A stretch of DNA of 64,000 bases, from the NCBI GenBank assembly GCA_964247055.1, contig OZ176052.1:5704001-5768000 (forward strand), read 5' to 3'. The DNA is from Paragordius varius. Taxonomy: Eukaryota > Nematomorpha. A model generated the notes under the pieces. The model was not told the origin of the DNA. It saw nothing but the letters and a program-made list of their open reading frames with translations, and searched no databases. The position numbers and the translations under genes were made by a program. Positions 46,201 through 61,200 of this stretch are shown one piece after another; the stretch's first letter is position 1; each line of letters opens with the position of its first letter.

Positions 46201-49200
46201 CAACAATATAAACGTTATTTATTCTTATTATTTTTTTTTTTGGGGGGGGGGGGGGGGGGGTAAACAGCATAAAACAAAGTTGCTTAGTTTTTATGCATAC
46301 ATTTATGTGCATGTTATCCACATTGCCACAAAATAATAGGCTATCGTTTAAAAACGAAACGATGTGTGAAACCGTAACTTAAAACTATTTCGATTCCTAT
46401 TCTTATGTTTCTAGTTTTTTATAACAAAACTTTTTATTTTTTATCTGGAAATATTAGGTTTGATGTTGGATTCTGCCGTCATGGTACTTAAACATGCGCC
46501 CCGAGGACCCATTCGAATAGGCATTTGTAAACCAATCCCATTGGAACAACACACCCCCTTAGCTCCGCCTAAAACTACTATCATAGCACATGGTGTAGGG
46601 ATTATGGATAATAAAATAGCTGAATTTGATGGGAAAATTCCAGTATGTATTCTTTCTTTAAAAATTTATTCGTTTTTGTGGCATTTTTTAAATTGAATAA
46701 CTCACAAATACTTGTTTTTTTATAGAGAAAATTTATTGTTTTAAAGCAATTTTTAATTAACATTGAATAGTTTGAAGAAAGCAACCGTAGTCAAGACGAA
46801 ACATTGATTAGGACAGAGAGGCCGTTATCACCTTTCATGAAACCTGAAGAATTATTTACACAGGTAACAGACAGTATTTAATTTTCAAAAAATTAATAAT
46901 AAAAATTATAAATTTTTTATATGCTAAAATATTTATATTTATTGCTTATATATATATATATATATATATATTCTTAGCAATATCCTTTGGCAATAGAAGA
47001 CGAACATATATTGGCTCTTGAAGATCAGAAGGTAGATAACTATCTAAAATTTCATATTTAACAACAATTTATTTTATTATAATTTTATTTGTATTTTACG
47101 ATATATTCATTGCAACACGTATTTTAATCAGAAATCCATAGCAAACTAGTATTTCTTTCTAAAAATAAATCCCCTCTCTAATTATTAAATTTTCTACATA
47201 TATTCACACTTTTATATTTTTAAATTTATGTCTAATATATATAAAACTAATAAAACAACGATTAAATTTCATTTTACAGATCCCTTCCCTTACAGCCGGT
47301 AACATTCCAACTTTGGCCATTCCACCAAGCCCTACACCAAAGTTCCTAACAACTTCACAAACACAGTAAGAACAAAAATTAATTTTTACAATCATTCTTA
47401 AAATGGTAGGCTAAAAAAAATTTTTAATAAAAAATACCTATAATAAATTTGATTTTCATCAACTGCTTCAATTCAACTATTTATATAAATGACATTTTGA
47501 AACAACATGGGTAGAAAATTATAAATTTTTATTACTGATTACAAATGTTATTATGAATATATTTAATTTGAATTTTTTGCTTAATAAAAGTTATTTGCGT
47601 TAACAACATTTTATAAAATTCAAACTAAAACTTTTTTATGAAATTATTTTATGACATTTTATGTTTAGTACAAAAAATATTTGAATATAATCATTTTATC
47701 TTTGTCGTGTAATATTCATTTTATGTAGTTTTTTGAACCAAGATTTATTTATGTATATGAATTATATCAATAACTTGTATATAAAGGGTTAAATTTTTAA
47801 TTGATAAGGATTATTTTTAATTGAAAAATATTCATTTTTTATTACTTTACATACGAGTTATTGATATGAGTCACATTTTTTGTTTACAATTTTTAAGTAC
47901 TACACCCCAATCATTATCACAAATGGAACAACAATTTTCTCCTACTACTATGATAAGTCCTTCCCCGCAAATCCCAACCCGCAAAAGATCTAGAGCGACA
48001 ACTGGTCACACATCACCCATAATTAATGAGGCCGAATTAACTCAACAAATTGTTATTCCGCCTTTACCACATGCCCTTGAACGCAACATTAAATTGCGTA
48101 AGGGGTTACAACCGCTTGGTAAGTTTTTTTTAAAATTTGTTTTATAATAATGATAATCTTAAGGGTATAGCGCATTGTGATGTTATTTAGAAGTTGGAAG
48201 TATAATAGTTAGCTAAAATGGAATTAATACTTTTCACATCTTGAATAAACGCAATGAAATAATATTTATTAATATCTGCTACCATTTATTCAAATATCTT
48301 GTTACAAAATTATTATTATTATGGTATATTCACTCTTTTAGAAGCCTGGTTTTTTAAATTTAACAATCATATATTTTTGCATTCTACCGATTCCCGACAA
48401 CCGCATATATTTTATAACTTTTCGACTATAATTTTATATTTTTTTAAAAAATAAAGACTTTAGATAATAAACGATACATGTTAATTTAAACATAATTATA
48501 AAAATACTTGAATCCGATTTACAGCTTATGAAAAAAATTATGTGAATTTTTTTATAATTCATTTTCTAAATATTTTTTTGATATCATTGAAGGTTTGACT
48601 CTTGAAAGTGAAGACATTGGTGCCAATGGGTGTGTCGTTTCATCCATAAGCATGGATAGTCCACTTCGAAAGGACGGACGCATAAAAGTGGGCGATTATT
48701 TGACATCACTCAACAATGAAAGTTTGCGGTATGTTACACAAGCTCAAGCCAAGAGCATTTTATCACGCTTAGCATTAGTGAGTGGAGATATCAGGTTTGT
48801 ATTGCAACCTTAACATATACGAGACTATATTGTGTAAAGTTTGGTTTTCTATACATGTGCGGAATTTATATTTGATTTTTGTTTTTGTGGTTGTTGTTTT
48901 ACAAATGTTTGAGCGTATTTAAAATTTATTTACAAACATATCCAAAGATTTCTTTTATCAGTTTAAGTACGATTTATTTACATTATACTACCTTACTAAA
49001 ATTTAAATGCAAGTTTTGCATATTTATATGTCTCTCATTTTGCTCTGTATTAGTGTAAATTACATTCCATCTGACGATGCTGCGATACACAATCAATCAG
49101 CCATTCTCGCTATGCAACAAGATAATTCTTCCAACAATACGCCCACGCCTTCCAGAATTTCGGATAAAGAGTTTGAAATTTCATAAAACATTTCTGTTAA

Positions 49201-52200
49201 AGCATGTGGTAACCATCCTGTCTATTGTCTGATTAATGTGCTTTTCTTGAATAATCCTTTTTTGTGTTTGTGAATTCATGCATGAATTTTTGCTTATAAT
49301 TTATTTGTAACTTTTAAATATTATATATAATGCACGACACGACAATATTATCTAATTTTACTTTATTTTATTTTAAGACTCAAATTTTTAATCCATTTCA
49401 TTAAATTAAGATAATATTCTATTTATAATCTCTGCACCACCCATTTAATTATTATAGTTCTTAGCGAAATAAATTCAACTTATTTATATTTTATGTAACT
49501 TTGTTGTTTATATTTGTATATTATCAAAATATATATGAAACATTTTTTTGAAACTGTAAAAATCATTAAAACTACAAGGCCTATTAGTTGATTGAGATAA
49601 ATGTTTAGTAATAATAATTATTTCTGGGTATGAATGTTTTGTATAGAATATGGGAAGTTTTTAATATAAATGCTAGATTTTGTTCTTTTTCATATCTGTG
49701 ACAGCATGTAACTATTCTATCTAATTAATTTGTGTTTTGTCTTTTAGCAATGTTTGTTGTGCCCAAAAAAATTTAATTATCCACATAGTATATAAAATCA
49801 CTCTATTTTTGGACAGGATTAGTCCTGCGGTAAGTTTTGCAAATTTGACTTCAACCGTTGGCTTTGTGGATAAAATGATGTCGGATTTGCGACAAAATAT
49901 CAATGATAGCTTGAAAAATAAAATTATTGAGACAAATTTACCCTCAGTTATTGAGGATATAGAAAAGGGTCATCCCACTGAAATATATTCTGAGGAGACT
50001 ATCGCTATCCCATCTATTCAGCAAATACCTCAAAATATTGATTTGGATTCTTTGCGTGACAAAGTATCATCATTGACACCATCCCTATCGATGAAGGAAC
50101 AACCACAACAAACGATAAAACCAAATGAAAAATTACAAATTGAGGAAATAGAACAACTCCCTTCTACCAATGTATCTTCTATAATTTCTAAACCAATGTT
50201 GCCTGATACAAATAGTCAACAACCAGTAAAAACTGTTATGCATGCGTTGAGACCAACCGATTTAGGTTTGGGTGATATGAAAGATGAACAACAATATGTT
50301 CAAGAAGATAATAGATGGAGTCCACCACGATATGTTGAATTGACGAAAGACGATAACCAAAGTTATGGTACGTTTCAATTTTGAGGATATACATATTAAA
50401 TTTTATTTAATCATTAATTGAATAAAATATGACATGTGATAGATAGTAATTGATTGTATATGGATTTTTAGGATTAAGCATAGTGGGAGGAACGATTGAA
50501 AGTGATCTTAATCCAGATTTTGACAAACCCGTAGCAGGGATATTTATTAAAAATGTTTTTCCAAACGGACCCGCCTTTAAGAATGGGCAATTGAAAACGG
50601 GAGATCGCATTTTAGAAATAAATAGTTACAAAGTTAATAATTCAAGCTTGGAGGAGGCTGTCAAAATTATCCGGGAATCCAAAAACAGTGTCCGTTTTCT
50701 CATACAAAGTCTAATGGGTTCAGATATGGTAAAATAACTCATATTTTCTTATTTATGTTGTTTCTCAATAGTAAATAGTTTATTTACCGCTTAATCATAT
50801 TACATATGTTGATTATTCAATAGATACCGTATACCTTTACATTTACTCCCAAAAAAACGGATACAATAAGCCAATTATCTGCAGTGTCTCCCGTACCTTA
50901 TATGGCTGGACTGTCGAAATCTGCAATACTAACAACGGCTGCAACAACGCCACCTTCTTATGTGTCAGCAGAAACCAAACAGTCTAAACCCAGTGAAGTA
51001 TCCATTCAACCTTTACCGAAATTGGAAACGTCATCGGTTCCTATTATCACCAATAAAGACTTCCTGCATCCTTCTTTAAGCACCAGTGCTCAAGATTTTA
51101 CCCAGATATCTTCGATTTATACAACACCAATAGCAAGTACTTTAGTTTCTACCACTATTAATGCTAGTATTGCTCCTTCTCAGGTAACAAGAATGGAAGA
51201 AATGTTTCAAAATAAGTCTATGATATCCGTTGCAACTTCTCCTATCACTCTGATGGACCAACCGTTAGTATTTACTTCAACGACAACCAGTCAGGTGCTT
51301 TCTGCTACTTGCAGAGTTGATTCTATGGTTAGTAGTGTTTACACCTCCTATACGCCCGCTGTCACTAAACACTTAAATCTCACGATGTCAAAACCATTTC
51401 ATACTGACATCCTACCCCGGACCTCAATATCTTCCATTGAATCACCATCATCAACATCTCTAAGTTCATCAACTATTTCCTCGTTTGCCGAAAAATCTTT
51501 GATAAGCCCGGTTAAAGTCAATTACAAAACAGTGGATCAGTTGAAAAAAGAATTTTTTTCTGAACAGCAACTGATTGACAAATTTCATATGCCATCCATA
51601 TCAGAACAACAAACTACTTTACCCCAACAACAATATGATCCAAATTTCCATATAATACCTCTAACAAATCAACAAATTCATGCGCACTCTAAAGCATTTA
51701 CCTCACATCCTTACCTGGGGCAGCCCTCACCGTATGCTCCACAACGAGGTCGGTTCTCTTTGGGAGTTTCAACCTTGCCTTATCGTTCAGGTGTTGGAGG
51801 AAGACTCTCTATGGGTTTACCCTCATCATCAACTTTGTATCATCAACAGCCACTATCACAACACTCCTTAGCTCGACCCCAGGTTGAAGTTTTACTTGGT
51901 GGTCAACCGACCTTTAAACCATTCACGATCCCTAAACATCGACGGTACTCTGACATGCCGCCACAAATGGGACCACAAGATGTGAGTCAAAAACAATCGC
52001 AGAAACTACTTTTCAAGCATGCTTTGTCAGGCCCTGTACCCTATCACACATCTATACCTTCGTCTTCGATTCCCAAATTTCAACCATTAGTTCAACAACA
52101 ACAGCAATCACCCATATTTATAGCTGATGTTCATAATGTAATTCCCACCACAACATGTATCCCTCCTCCCAGACGTTACAGTAAACTCGAAAGAGTTACG

Positions 52201-55200
52201 TTTGATGAGAACCATGGCGATGAAACTAAAACTCATATTGTACCTTCAACTATGCCCATACCACAAGAATTACCCAAAATCGAAACATCGCTTGGCCCTG
52301 TGTCATTGGCACAAGTATTAGCTAAAGAAGAAACTTTGATAGGAGATGATGCGTTACTACAACACCTCCCAACCTCAAATGCTATACATATACCCCTGAA
52401 AGAAGAGATTACCCTTGATAAAGTTATCACCGAAACGGTAGAACCGGATGGCTCGACATCCATTCTGGATGAATTGATAACTAAAGAAATGAAACATAAA
52501 AAGTACATATTTATAGGGTTTTTTATAAAAACATAAACAGGTTAGCAAAAATCAATAATTATATCTTTTACATATACAGAGGGGACCACACTGAAGATTT
52601 TGTCGTGGAAGACGAAACGGTATATATAATATTTTACTTTTTATCATTAACCTGGATATATAACCTTATTGATACTAAATTAACTGTTCTTTTTAGAAAT
52701 ATAATTTACCTTCGACCACAAAGGAGCAAGATATATCCGAAACTCCGACTATTCTTACTAGTGCTGCTAGTTCAATAGGTAACAATTTGATATAATCTAC
52801 TTTGTATGACGTTCATATTTCGATTATTAACTATTGATTGGGTTTTAAGGCATTTTTATGTAATAATTTTAAGAAGAAAATAGGTCTTTTTTTAAATTTG
52901 TCTTGTCGTCTACCTATAAACTCTATTTTAATGCATATGCAAAAAGGTGGTGGATCAATGCGGAGAATCATACATCCCAGACCTTAACCTTTATAAACCA
53001 CGTTGGGTGTCCATTATGAATTCTCTCATACAACATATTATAATTGCGTTTTGCACACTGTTTAGTGTAATAATATAATTGTTACTATCCATACTTTACA
53101 ACCTATTTACCACTTTTCTGCGCATATATTAATAATAATAATCTCAATAATCAATGCAATTGTTTTAATATATCATAGTCATTTGGCTTTTAAATTTTGA
53201 CAAAAATACAAGTCAGCTTAGCAATATAATGGTTAATTTAACTCATTAAAATATTTGTTGTAAATATCAGGTGGGAATGTGGATGTATGCTTTTCGTCGT
53301 TTCATACACCTCAACAGTTTGCATGTGCATTTTATTATTGTCTGTAATTTTATTATAATATTAATTTATGCATACCAAACGATGATACTTGTCTTCAAAT
53401 ATAAAGTCCATGATCTTTCAAATATATTATTTCTGTAATACTAATAATTTATATTTTATGTAATAAATTATTTTTTTTAATTTTATAACGTGTGGATAAT
53501 GTATATACTGATTTCGCCAATATAGGCCTGAGAAATGGGCATTGTTCAATTTTTTTCCTTACGAACAGAATTGAATATCAAACATGCTATACATAATATA
53601 AAACCTAAATCCTAGAAAGACGTATTTTAGCGTAAAAAAGCTGTTGAACTAGATGTTCTAACCGCTTTTAAACAGAATATAATATTTTCTTATATCTGTC
53701 AACTCAGTTTTTTGTAAAGTTATTTTTACTCAAAAAATGATATACTTTCATTTCAAAAAAGTATCCTTCAAAAATCGATGATCAGAATGTCATTGTATTT
53801 ATCAGGACTCTCAACCTAGTCTAAAAAATCTTACACCGTTTGTCTATTTATTTTAGCCAATTATAATTTTTCAAGTAACTTTTTTAGCCAGCTACAGTAT
53901 TGTTTAGTTTTTGATTTTGGAATCCATTAACGAACAAAAATCTATAAGATACGCTTCCAAAATATATAATAATCAAACGGTAGCTGAATATTTGACTCAT
54001 CACTGTTGGAAATGTTGTTTTGTTGTAAAACATATATAGTTTACAATACACTAAATAATTGATTAAATTCGAAATTCCCACCAAAATTATTGTGCAACAT
54101 AACTGGTCCTTTTTTGAGGCCGATTTATTTTTAACCTTCTCGTAAGATTTAAAACGTATATTCAAATTATTGTAAATTAAAAGAAGGGACAATTTTGGGC
54201 TATTACATTGCTTGCGGTCATATTGCCTTTTTCTGATATGGAGCACCTACCACAAAAGTTTAAGTAACTTTCTTCACCTTAAGGGCCAAAACCAAAAATA
54301 CCATTATAGTCATAATACATTTTCCTATCAGAGTATATTATTACATCAGGTTATTTGTAATCAACTGCATCAAGTTGGTTTTATAAACTTATATCCATAA
54401 ATATGGTTGCCATTAACCTAATATTTTTTTATTTTTAATTCATCAGAATAAAACAACATTTCCAGCGATTTTGGCCTAAATGTCCCCTTTCTTTAGCCGT
54501 TGAAGTAAGTGATTTAAGCCAATAATTACGATTTAACTTGTTAAAATTTTACGTGGGTCCTTATTATGACATTTTTTCTTTAAACTTTTTTGTAAGTTGG
54601 CCATACACTTTTATTTTGAAAAACATGGATGATTTGTGTTGTTAAGATGTTATGGTTATGGCTTTTAGTAGAAACGAATGATATTTGAAATTAGTTTTAG
54701 GCTAAATATATTACTCTGTTATTTGAAGGAAAATGTGGCAATTAATGTTTGATCCCCTTTGGTAAAGTGCTTGTGAGTTCTTATGTCTCAAAAGACAATT
54801 TAGAATACTACCATATAACTCTACATTTTTGTAAAACAATCAATACCAATCAAAACTAATACTTTAAAAACTAAGTTAACACGCATATAGGATTATGTAA
54901 ATTTTGTATTAGCCGTTTTTTTAAGTTCCAGATATTAGAATTTTCTATTTAATTAAACCTATGCAGTTTAGTTATCGGTTTGAAAACAGTTTTAATCTCT
55001 ATATGCGATGAACTCGTTTAATTTTTTTACAAATTTAATATTTTATCCATACCATATGAAATGAACTAAATTTGCATAGTGATGATAACACATTGGAGGA
55101 AATCAATCAAAATATCTATCGTATTTATATTTTAATAGCAGAAAAACCAAAAACACGATTTTCCATGTTCTATTCATGCTCTATATGCGTTTTTTTCAGT

Positions 55201-58200
55201 ATGAAGCACAATCATTCAAGGCTAGATAAAAAAATAATGATTTTCAATCCTAATATAATTAGCGAACATTTTTACATCATATTTTTTACGATTTTACATG
55301 TTAATTTTGGGGTTTTTATTGCATCTTTGGTTTTTAATAAAATTCCTGTTACACGTCTTTTTTATTAAGTTATTCTGAATTTAAATTTAATGCTCGGCTT
55401 TTTTATGATTCATATTTACCGAAAAAACTAAGCAATAAAATTTTTGCGCAATAGATGCGGTATAAATGAAGGAAATATTTTGATACAAAACAATTTGATT
55501 TTGGATAATATTTTTTTATTCGAAACCGCATTTTTAGTTTTCAAATCAACCAATCTCTATTTTAGCTACAAGATATCGTTTGACTATCATATAATATAAT
55601 TTTCGTAATTTAATGTCCATCTATTATTCATCTATGAATTATCATCATCACGATTCTGAAAAATATGTTTGAGGATGAGGCTTATAGTAATATTTTGCTT
55701 TATGTACCATTTACACTTCAAACTTATCCAAAAATAAATTGTGTTTTTAAAATTAAAAATTACTTATATTTTAAAAAAATGAAATTTTGTTTAAAATTAA
55801 AATAATACTGAAAAATGAATAAACGAGCCATAAAGATGTATTTCATTATAATAATGAGTCATATTAGACCGATAGGTTAAAATTGGTTAAGGGTGAATGT
55901 GAATTGTCCAAGGGTGAATTTGAATTGCTCAAGATGGTATATATAAAATTATTTTTTCATTTTCACTTATCAAATCTTAGAAACAAGTTTGTTTCATTCT
56001 ATTTTAAGCGATTTAGATGTTTAATTTATTTTTTGAAGAATTAGTTCTTAAATTATTGAATTAAAATTTTTTAATTTTTCGCCTCATTAACTCTAACACA
56101 AAAAAATACTAGATGAAATTTGTAATTGAATTATTTTCGTTTTTTTAAAAAAATGGTTTTTGTGTTTATTTAACCATAAAATGATATAACTAAAGCTATA
56201 TATATATATATTAGGAAACATTAAATATTTCAAGAAATATTTTGCTGCTTCTAATCCAGTCAATACTCAATTACAGTTAAAAATTGAAATTAGATAAGAC
56301 AAGACGTGAGAATAAAAAGACAAATAATTTTATACAAAGACATACTTTTTTAACTTAAACTTTTGTTTAAATTTATTGGCAGTTTACATCTTTGTTTCCT
56401 ATTTCGCTCCATAAATGATGGGTCATGTAATTTATAAAAATTAACATTTTAAAACTATTTATTAATTTTCAAAAAAATATTTTTCTTTTAGTTTTTACAT
56501 TTTATCAGTATAATATTTTATGCTGTAAATTATCATGTGTATAAATTAATAACTAATAAGCTCAACACCGCAATTTCATCTATCTATATAATATTTTTAA
56601 AACGAATCCCGACAAAATGGATCCTAAAAATTTTTCGCTTAAAAGAAAAGTTTGCCTCCTGTTCCAATCCCATAAATTTTTTATCAAATGGTTCTGGTTT
56701 CAATTCCTTTTTTATTAATTTGCTATTATCCTGATTATTTGATAAATATCATAAAACTATATAAGGCATAAAAATTAGTTAGCTACTTATCTCTGAAAAT
56801 AGTAAAATATACTTTTTTATGGTTCAAATTAAAATGTTAACAAATTTGAGATTCGAGCTTTATAAAAATAACAGCAGTTCTTGCTAATCTATCAAAAAAT
56901 AGGGTTATTATTGTAGTTAAAAAATTTTGTCTCAAAACGGTACTAAAAAATAGCTTGTAGTTTCATTCCACCACAAAAAATGTTTCCGATAACCCCTGTT
57001 CATGAAATATTTAGAAATTATGAATACTATTAGTATTTATATTTTTAGTTAAAAGCCTTTAACTCTGCTCTATTTGATAGCAAATTTTCAGAATGTTATC
57101 AAGTAAGGACGCTAAATAGTGTTTTAGTGTGTCTACAAATAAGGGATGTCATAGTATATATATATATAAATAAAGTTGGGTATATTTGGAAAAAAATCTC
57201 AAAATTTGTAAGAAAGGAATTTTTATGTAAGCCTGTATGATTTTTTTTAATGTATATATTTTAATTGAGAGAAAACAAAAGAATCTTTAATCATAATTTT
57301 TTTCTGAGTGTAACTCTAAGTAATACCTTTATAGTTCTCTGTTTATATTTTATTGTCTTATTTTATAATAGGTCATATTTTTTAGTAAATTTAAGAGAAT
57401 TACAAGTCTTTAGCTTGACATATATAAATCATGACGTAAATCAGGGGTGTCCAACACAAATGGCTTCGTGGGCTTCGCAAAATTTGTCGGGCAGCATTTG
57501 AAATGACATTTATAAATAATTTATACATTTTTAACATAAGACCAAATTGCCAACGCAATATTACAATTTTCTTTGCCAACTGGATAGACTTATTTACAAA
57601 AAATTTAACGACATATCAACTTTGCTGAAAATTTGTGAACCTATTTTTGCAAATTATGAGTTTCCAAATTTTTTGCGGGCCTCATGTTGAAGACTGGTTG
57701 ATTCTACACCATGATTACTATATGAAGCCTTTTGTTTCAGATTATTTATAATTGTTTGAGTATTTTTTAGGTTATTCTATTTTTATATTCCTTAATCTAC
57801 AATCCTATGTGTCATGAGTAGCCTCTAACAAATTCCCATTAAGCTTTGTCTACTTTTTAAGGATCATTTCTTTTTTAATTAAAAAGAACTCTGCTATAAT
57901 TAAAAACAATTTTAGATATATTACATTGCCTTTTTGATTTTTTACGGATTAAGTAAGGAAGCAACCAATTTATATACCATTTACACTTCAAGTTACCCTT
58001 GAATATAAATTCATCCAAAAATAAATTGTCTGATTGAATATCAAAAATTACAGATATTTCTTTATATTTTTTAAAAAAAATGAAATTTCATTTAAAATTA
58101 ACATACTTAAAAAATAATAAACTATGCTATAAAAAAGAATTCACATTGATGGTGGATTATATTAGCTCGAAAACTATTTTTAGGGTCGATTTGAATCGTT

Positions 58201-61200
58201 TAAGGGTGAATTTGAAGTGTAAATGGTATATATAATACATTTTCAGCTATAAATTTTAAGTAATTTTATTTTCAAATCATAAAATCAATTAAGAGGGTCA
58301 TCAAAATCTTAGTAAAGCATTTTATGATTATATTAATTGGGTGAATCCACGTTTGATTTAACTAAACATGATAAGTGTCGAACCACAAAATTACTTTTTT
58401 CTACCCTTAATATATAGATAAATGTACCGAAAAATATTCGGATCTTCCAGGAGACATTTTAGTTGCAGAATTGCGCAAAAATTACGGAAAACTTGGCATT
58501 AGTTTAGCGGGGAATAAGGACCGAAGCAAACTCAGCGTATTTATTGCCGGCCTACATTCGGACGAAGCTAAATCTATGCTCAAAATTGGTGACGAAATAT
58601 TAGAAGTATATTTTTATAATATAATCCCAATTTAATTACTTCAGACAGCATTTAAATTTATTAAGACAAAGTTTTTTCCAAAGGACCGCTACTATACTAT
58701 ATAAAACTTCATTTTTTTAATATAATTCATATAGTTACAAACTGCAAAATATTAAATAGAGATATATGATAATCAGAAACATATTTTTGGAATTGAATAA
58801 TTTTTATCATTTTCAAATTCACCTTTAAACAATTCAAATTCACCCTTGAACAATTCGAATTCACCCTAATAATAAATTATATGTTTTGAGGATAATATAA
58901 CTCATCATTAATATATATATATCTTTATGGTATAGTTTATTATTCTGTCAGTATTATTTTAATTTTAAACGAAAATTATTTTTTTACAAATATAAAAAAT
59001 TGTAGGTAATTTTTAATATATTAAAACACATAATTTATTTTAGGGTGAATTTGAATTGTTCAAGGGTGAATTTGAGTGTAAATGGTTTATTCGATTTTAA
59101 TTAATTATTTTATTATTTATGATATTTAATTTATACAATAATTTTAACGAAAATTTAGCGGATTAAATATACTAACAATAATTACAAATAGCTTTTTTTA
59201 GTTTTCCTATTTATGTACAATAACGGTGTCTTCCCCTAGGAATTAATTAAATATTCTTCGTTTTTTTTTGTTATACTTACTGTTGTTTGGATGTGAGTAA
59301 TATATTAAATACCATTAAAAAATTTATTTTTAATTATTTTAATTCTTTTTTTTGTTTGAATACCCAATTATATAATAAACTAATTTTGGCCGTATCTGTC
59401 TCAATTACCGAGAACAAATTTGTACTCTGATAAAATAATTTAATTATATTATAAATAAGTTTGCAAACATATTCTCGAATAATTCGAAATTTCCCAGATT
59501 GTGCCACACTTAAAATCCCAGGTATGAGGTTTTAATTTAAGTTTTATATGGTTTGCGTTTTTCGAGTTAAAGTCCATCTTAAACATTAATTTAAGTGGTG
59601 AATCCATTCCAATCTTAATCTCTATTCCATTATCCGAATACAATAATTAATGTTTAATATAAAAACATCTATTTTTATTTTACCATTTCTATTCTCTAAC
59701 ACCTGTTAAAAAAGCACTCATTTCTATAAAAAAAGAAAGCAAAATTTGAAATACAATTTTACCTGTACTTAAAAAATCAATAATATCACACTTTTTTGCA
59801 ATTATTCTACTCATCTATAAGAGAAAGTTTTATATAATAAAAAATGACGAAAATGTATTTTGGAATCAAATAATTATAATCAAATCTAATTATACAATTA
59901 ATTTTGAGATTCTTTTCGGACTCCTACAGTATTTGTTTATTATATTTTATTATGATTATAATTTTTTAAATAAAATATTTTCTAGTTCTATTTTTTTTTA
60001 TAACTTATTCTCAATTAAAATTTTTTTCCTTTCTTACTAATAATAAGTAATATTATATTTTCTTTAAATATATACATGGAATAACAAAAAATTTAATTTC
60101 TATTACATCACATATTCCACATTTATGAAGTTTTTTAAACACTTTACTTATAAACCTTAATATTTCATTATTAAAATAGTATTATTATAGGTATAGGTAT
60201 TATTGGTTGGCCCAGATACTGGGATTCCATGGAAATTTACGATATATATCTCTATCTTTTGTTGCGTTTCGAGGTATGTTTTGGGATTTATAATCTTGTT
60301 CTATGATTTGAATCCAAGTTGTTTTAGGCATCCCTTTTCGGTTGGGGGTAGGGATATGTAAATCAAGAATCTCTTTAGTAAATGAGTCTATATTAGATCT
60401 GTCTATGTGAAGCCAAAATAACGAAGTCTATTTGTTCTGATAATATACTATCATTACCATTTTTATAAGTAGTTTTTTCCCGAAAAATATTGATGATACC
60501 TAATTGGAAAAGATGAGATTTTTGTATTCATAAATATAAATATTGCCAATTTCTTCCAATAGCTAGCTAACTAACTAAAACATTCTCATGTTCCATTTTT
60601 TTGTCTACATACTTATTAATATGCATAAATTAGTTTGACTAATTCCTATTTTTTTCATTCATTTATTTCAAATATTTTTATCACGATTTTCATTTTTATT
60701 ATGTAAATAGTTTTTGCGAATTCTTTTTTTAGTATATAATATGAATCGGACAGATTAGTATTATAGTAAAAAAGAAAAGTGCTATTTTTGGGAATTTTAA
60801 GTTTTTGCTGTTTATTAATTTATTATTCCTCATTCTGTGATCTTTCAATTAAGGTATTCATTCAATTATCGAAATTATATACTTTGTGATTAGTTAATAT
60901 ATATGGACAATCAATTAGATCATTATTAAACAGGAATGCTAAATAAAATCTTAATGCCTTATTACCGGACTTTTTATCTGATTCAGTATTTTTCACAAAC
61001 CAAATTCCTCCTTTATTATGTATATTTAGCCTATCATTTGAACCAACTTTTGAATATCTCGTATAATATTTTTTAATTCTAATAATTACAAACTTTAAAC
61101 CAACCTGGCTGAAAATTGAACAAATAGATACAGTAAAAATTGAAATTATACGGACAAAACATAAAGGTATAAAGACAAATATTATTTTTTAAAAGACACC

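Larger units (their letters stand above)
52779..58417. other. 5.6-kb intron before PDZ8
   Basis: Contains a Tc1-like element (56274-56525), a hAT-like element (57442-57693) and two TATACCATTT elements (55701-55941 and 57973-58230). A coding-like stretch at 52932-53078 and a possible alternative last exon at 53271-53347 are noted separately. Nothing else was recognised. Confidence 0.6.

Noticed and set aside
46015-46206. Minus-strand frame opposite the PDZ5 exon
   Set aside because: Shadow of exon 21 on the coding strand.
52233-52508. Minus-strand frame opposite the large linker exon
   Set aside because: Shadow. The plus frame is open for 559 codons and joins both neighbours in phase.
53884-54246. 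Minus-strand 120-codon frame
   Set aside because: Composition is that of AT-rich intron. No motif, no splice sites and no similarity to anything recognised.
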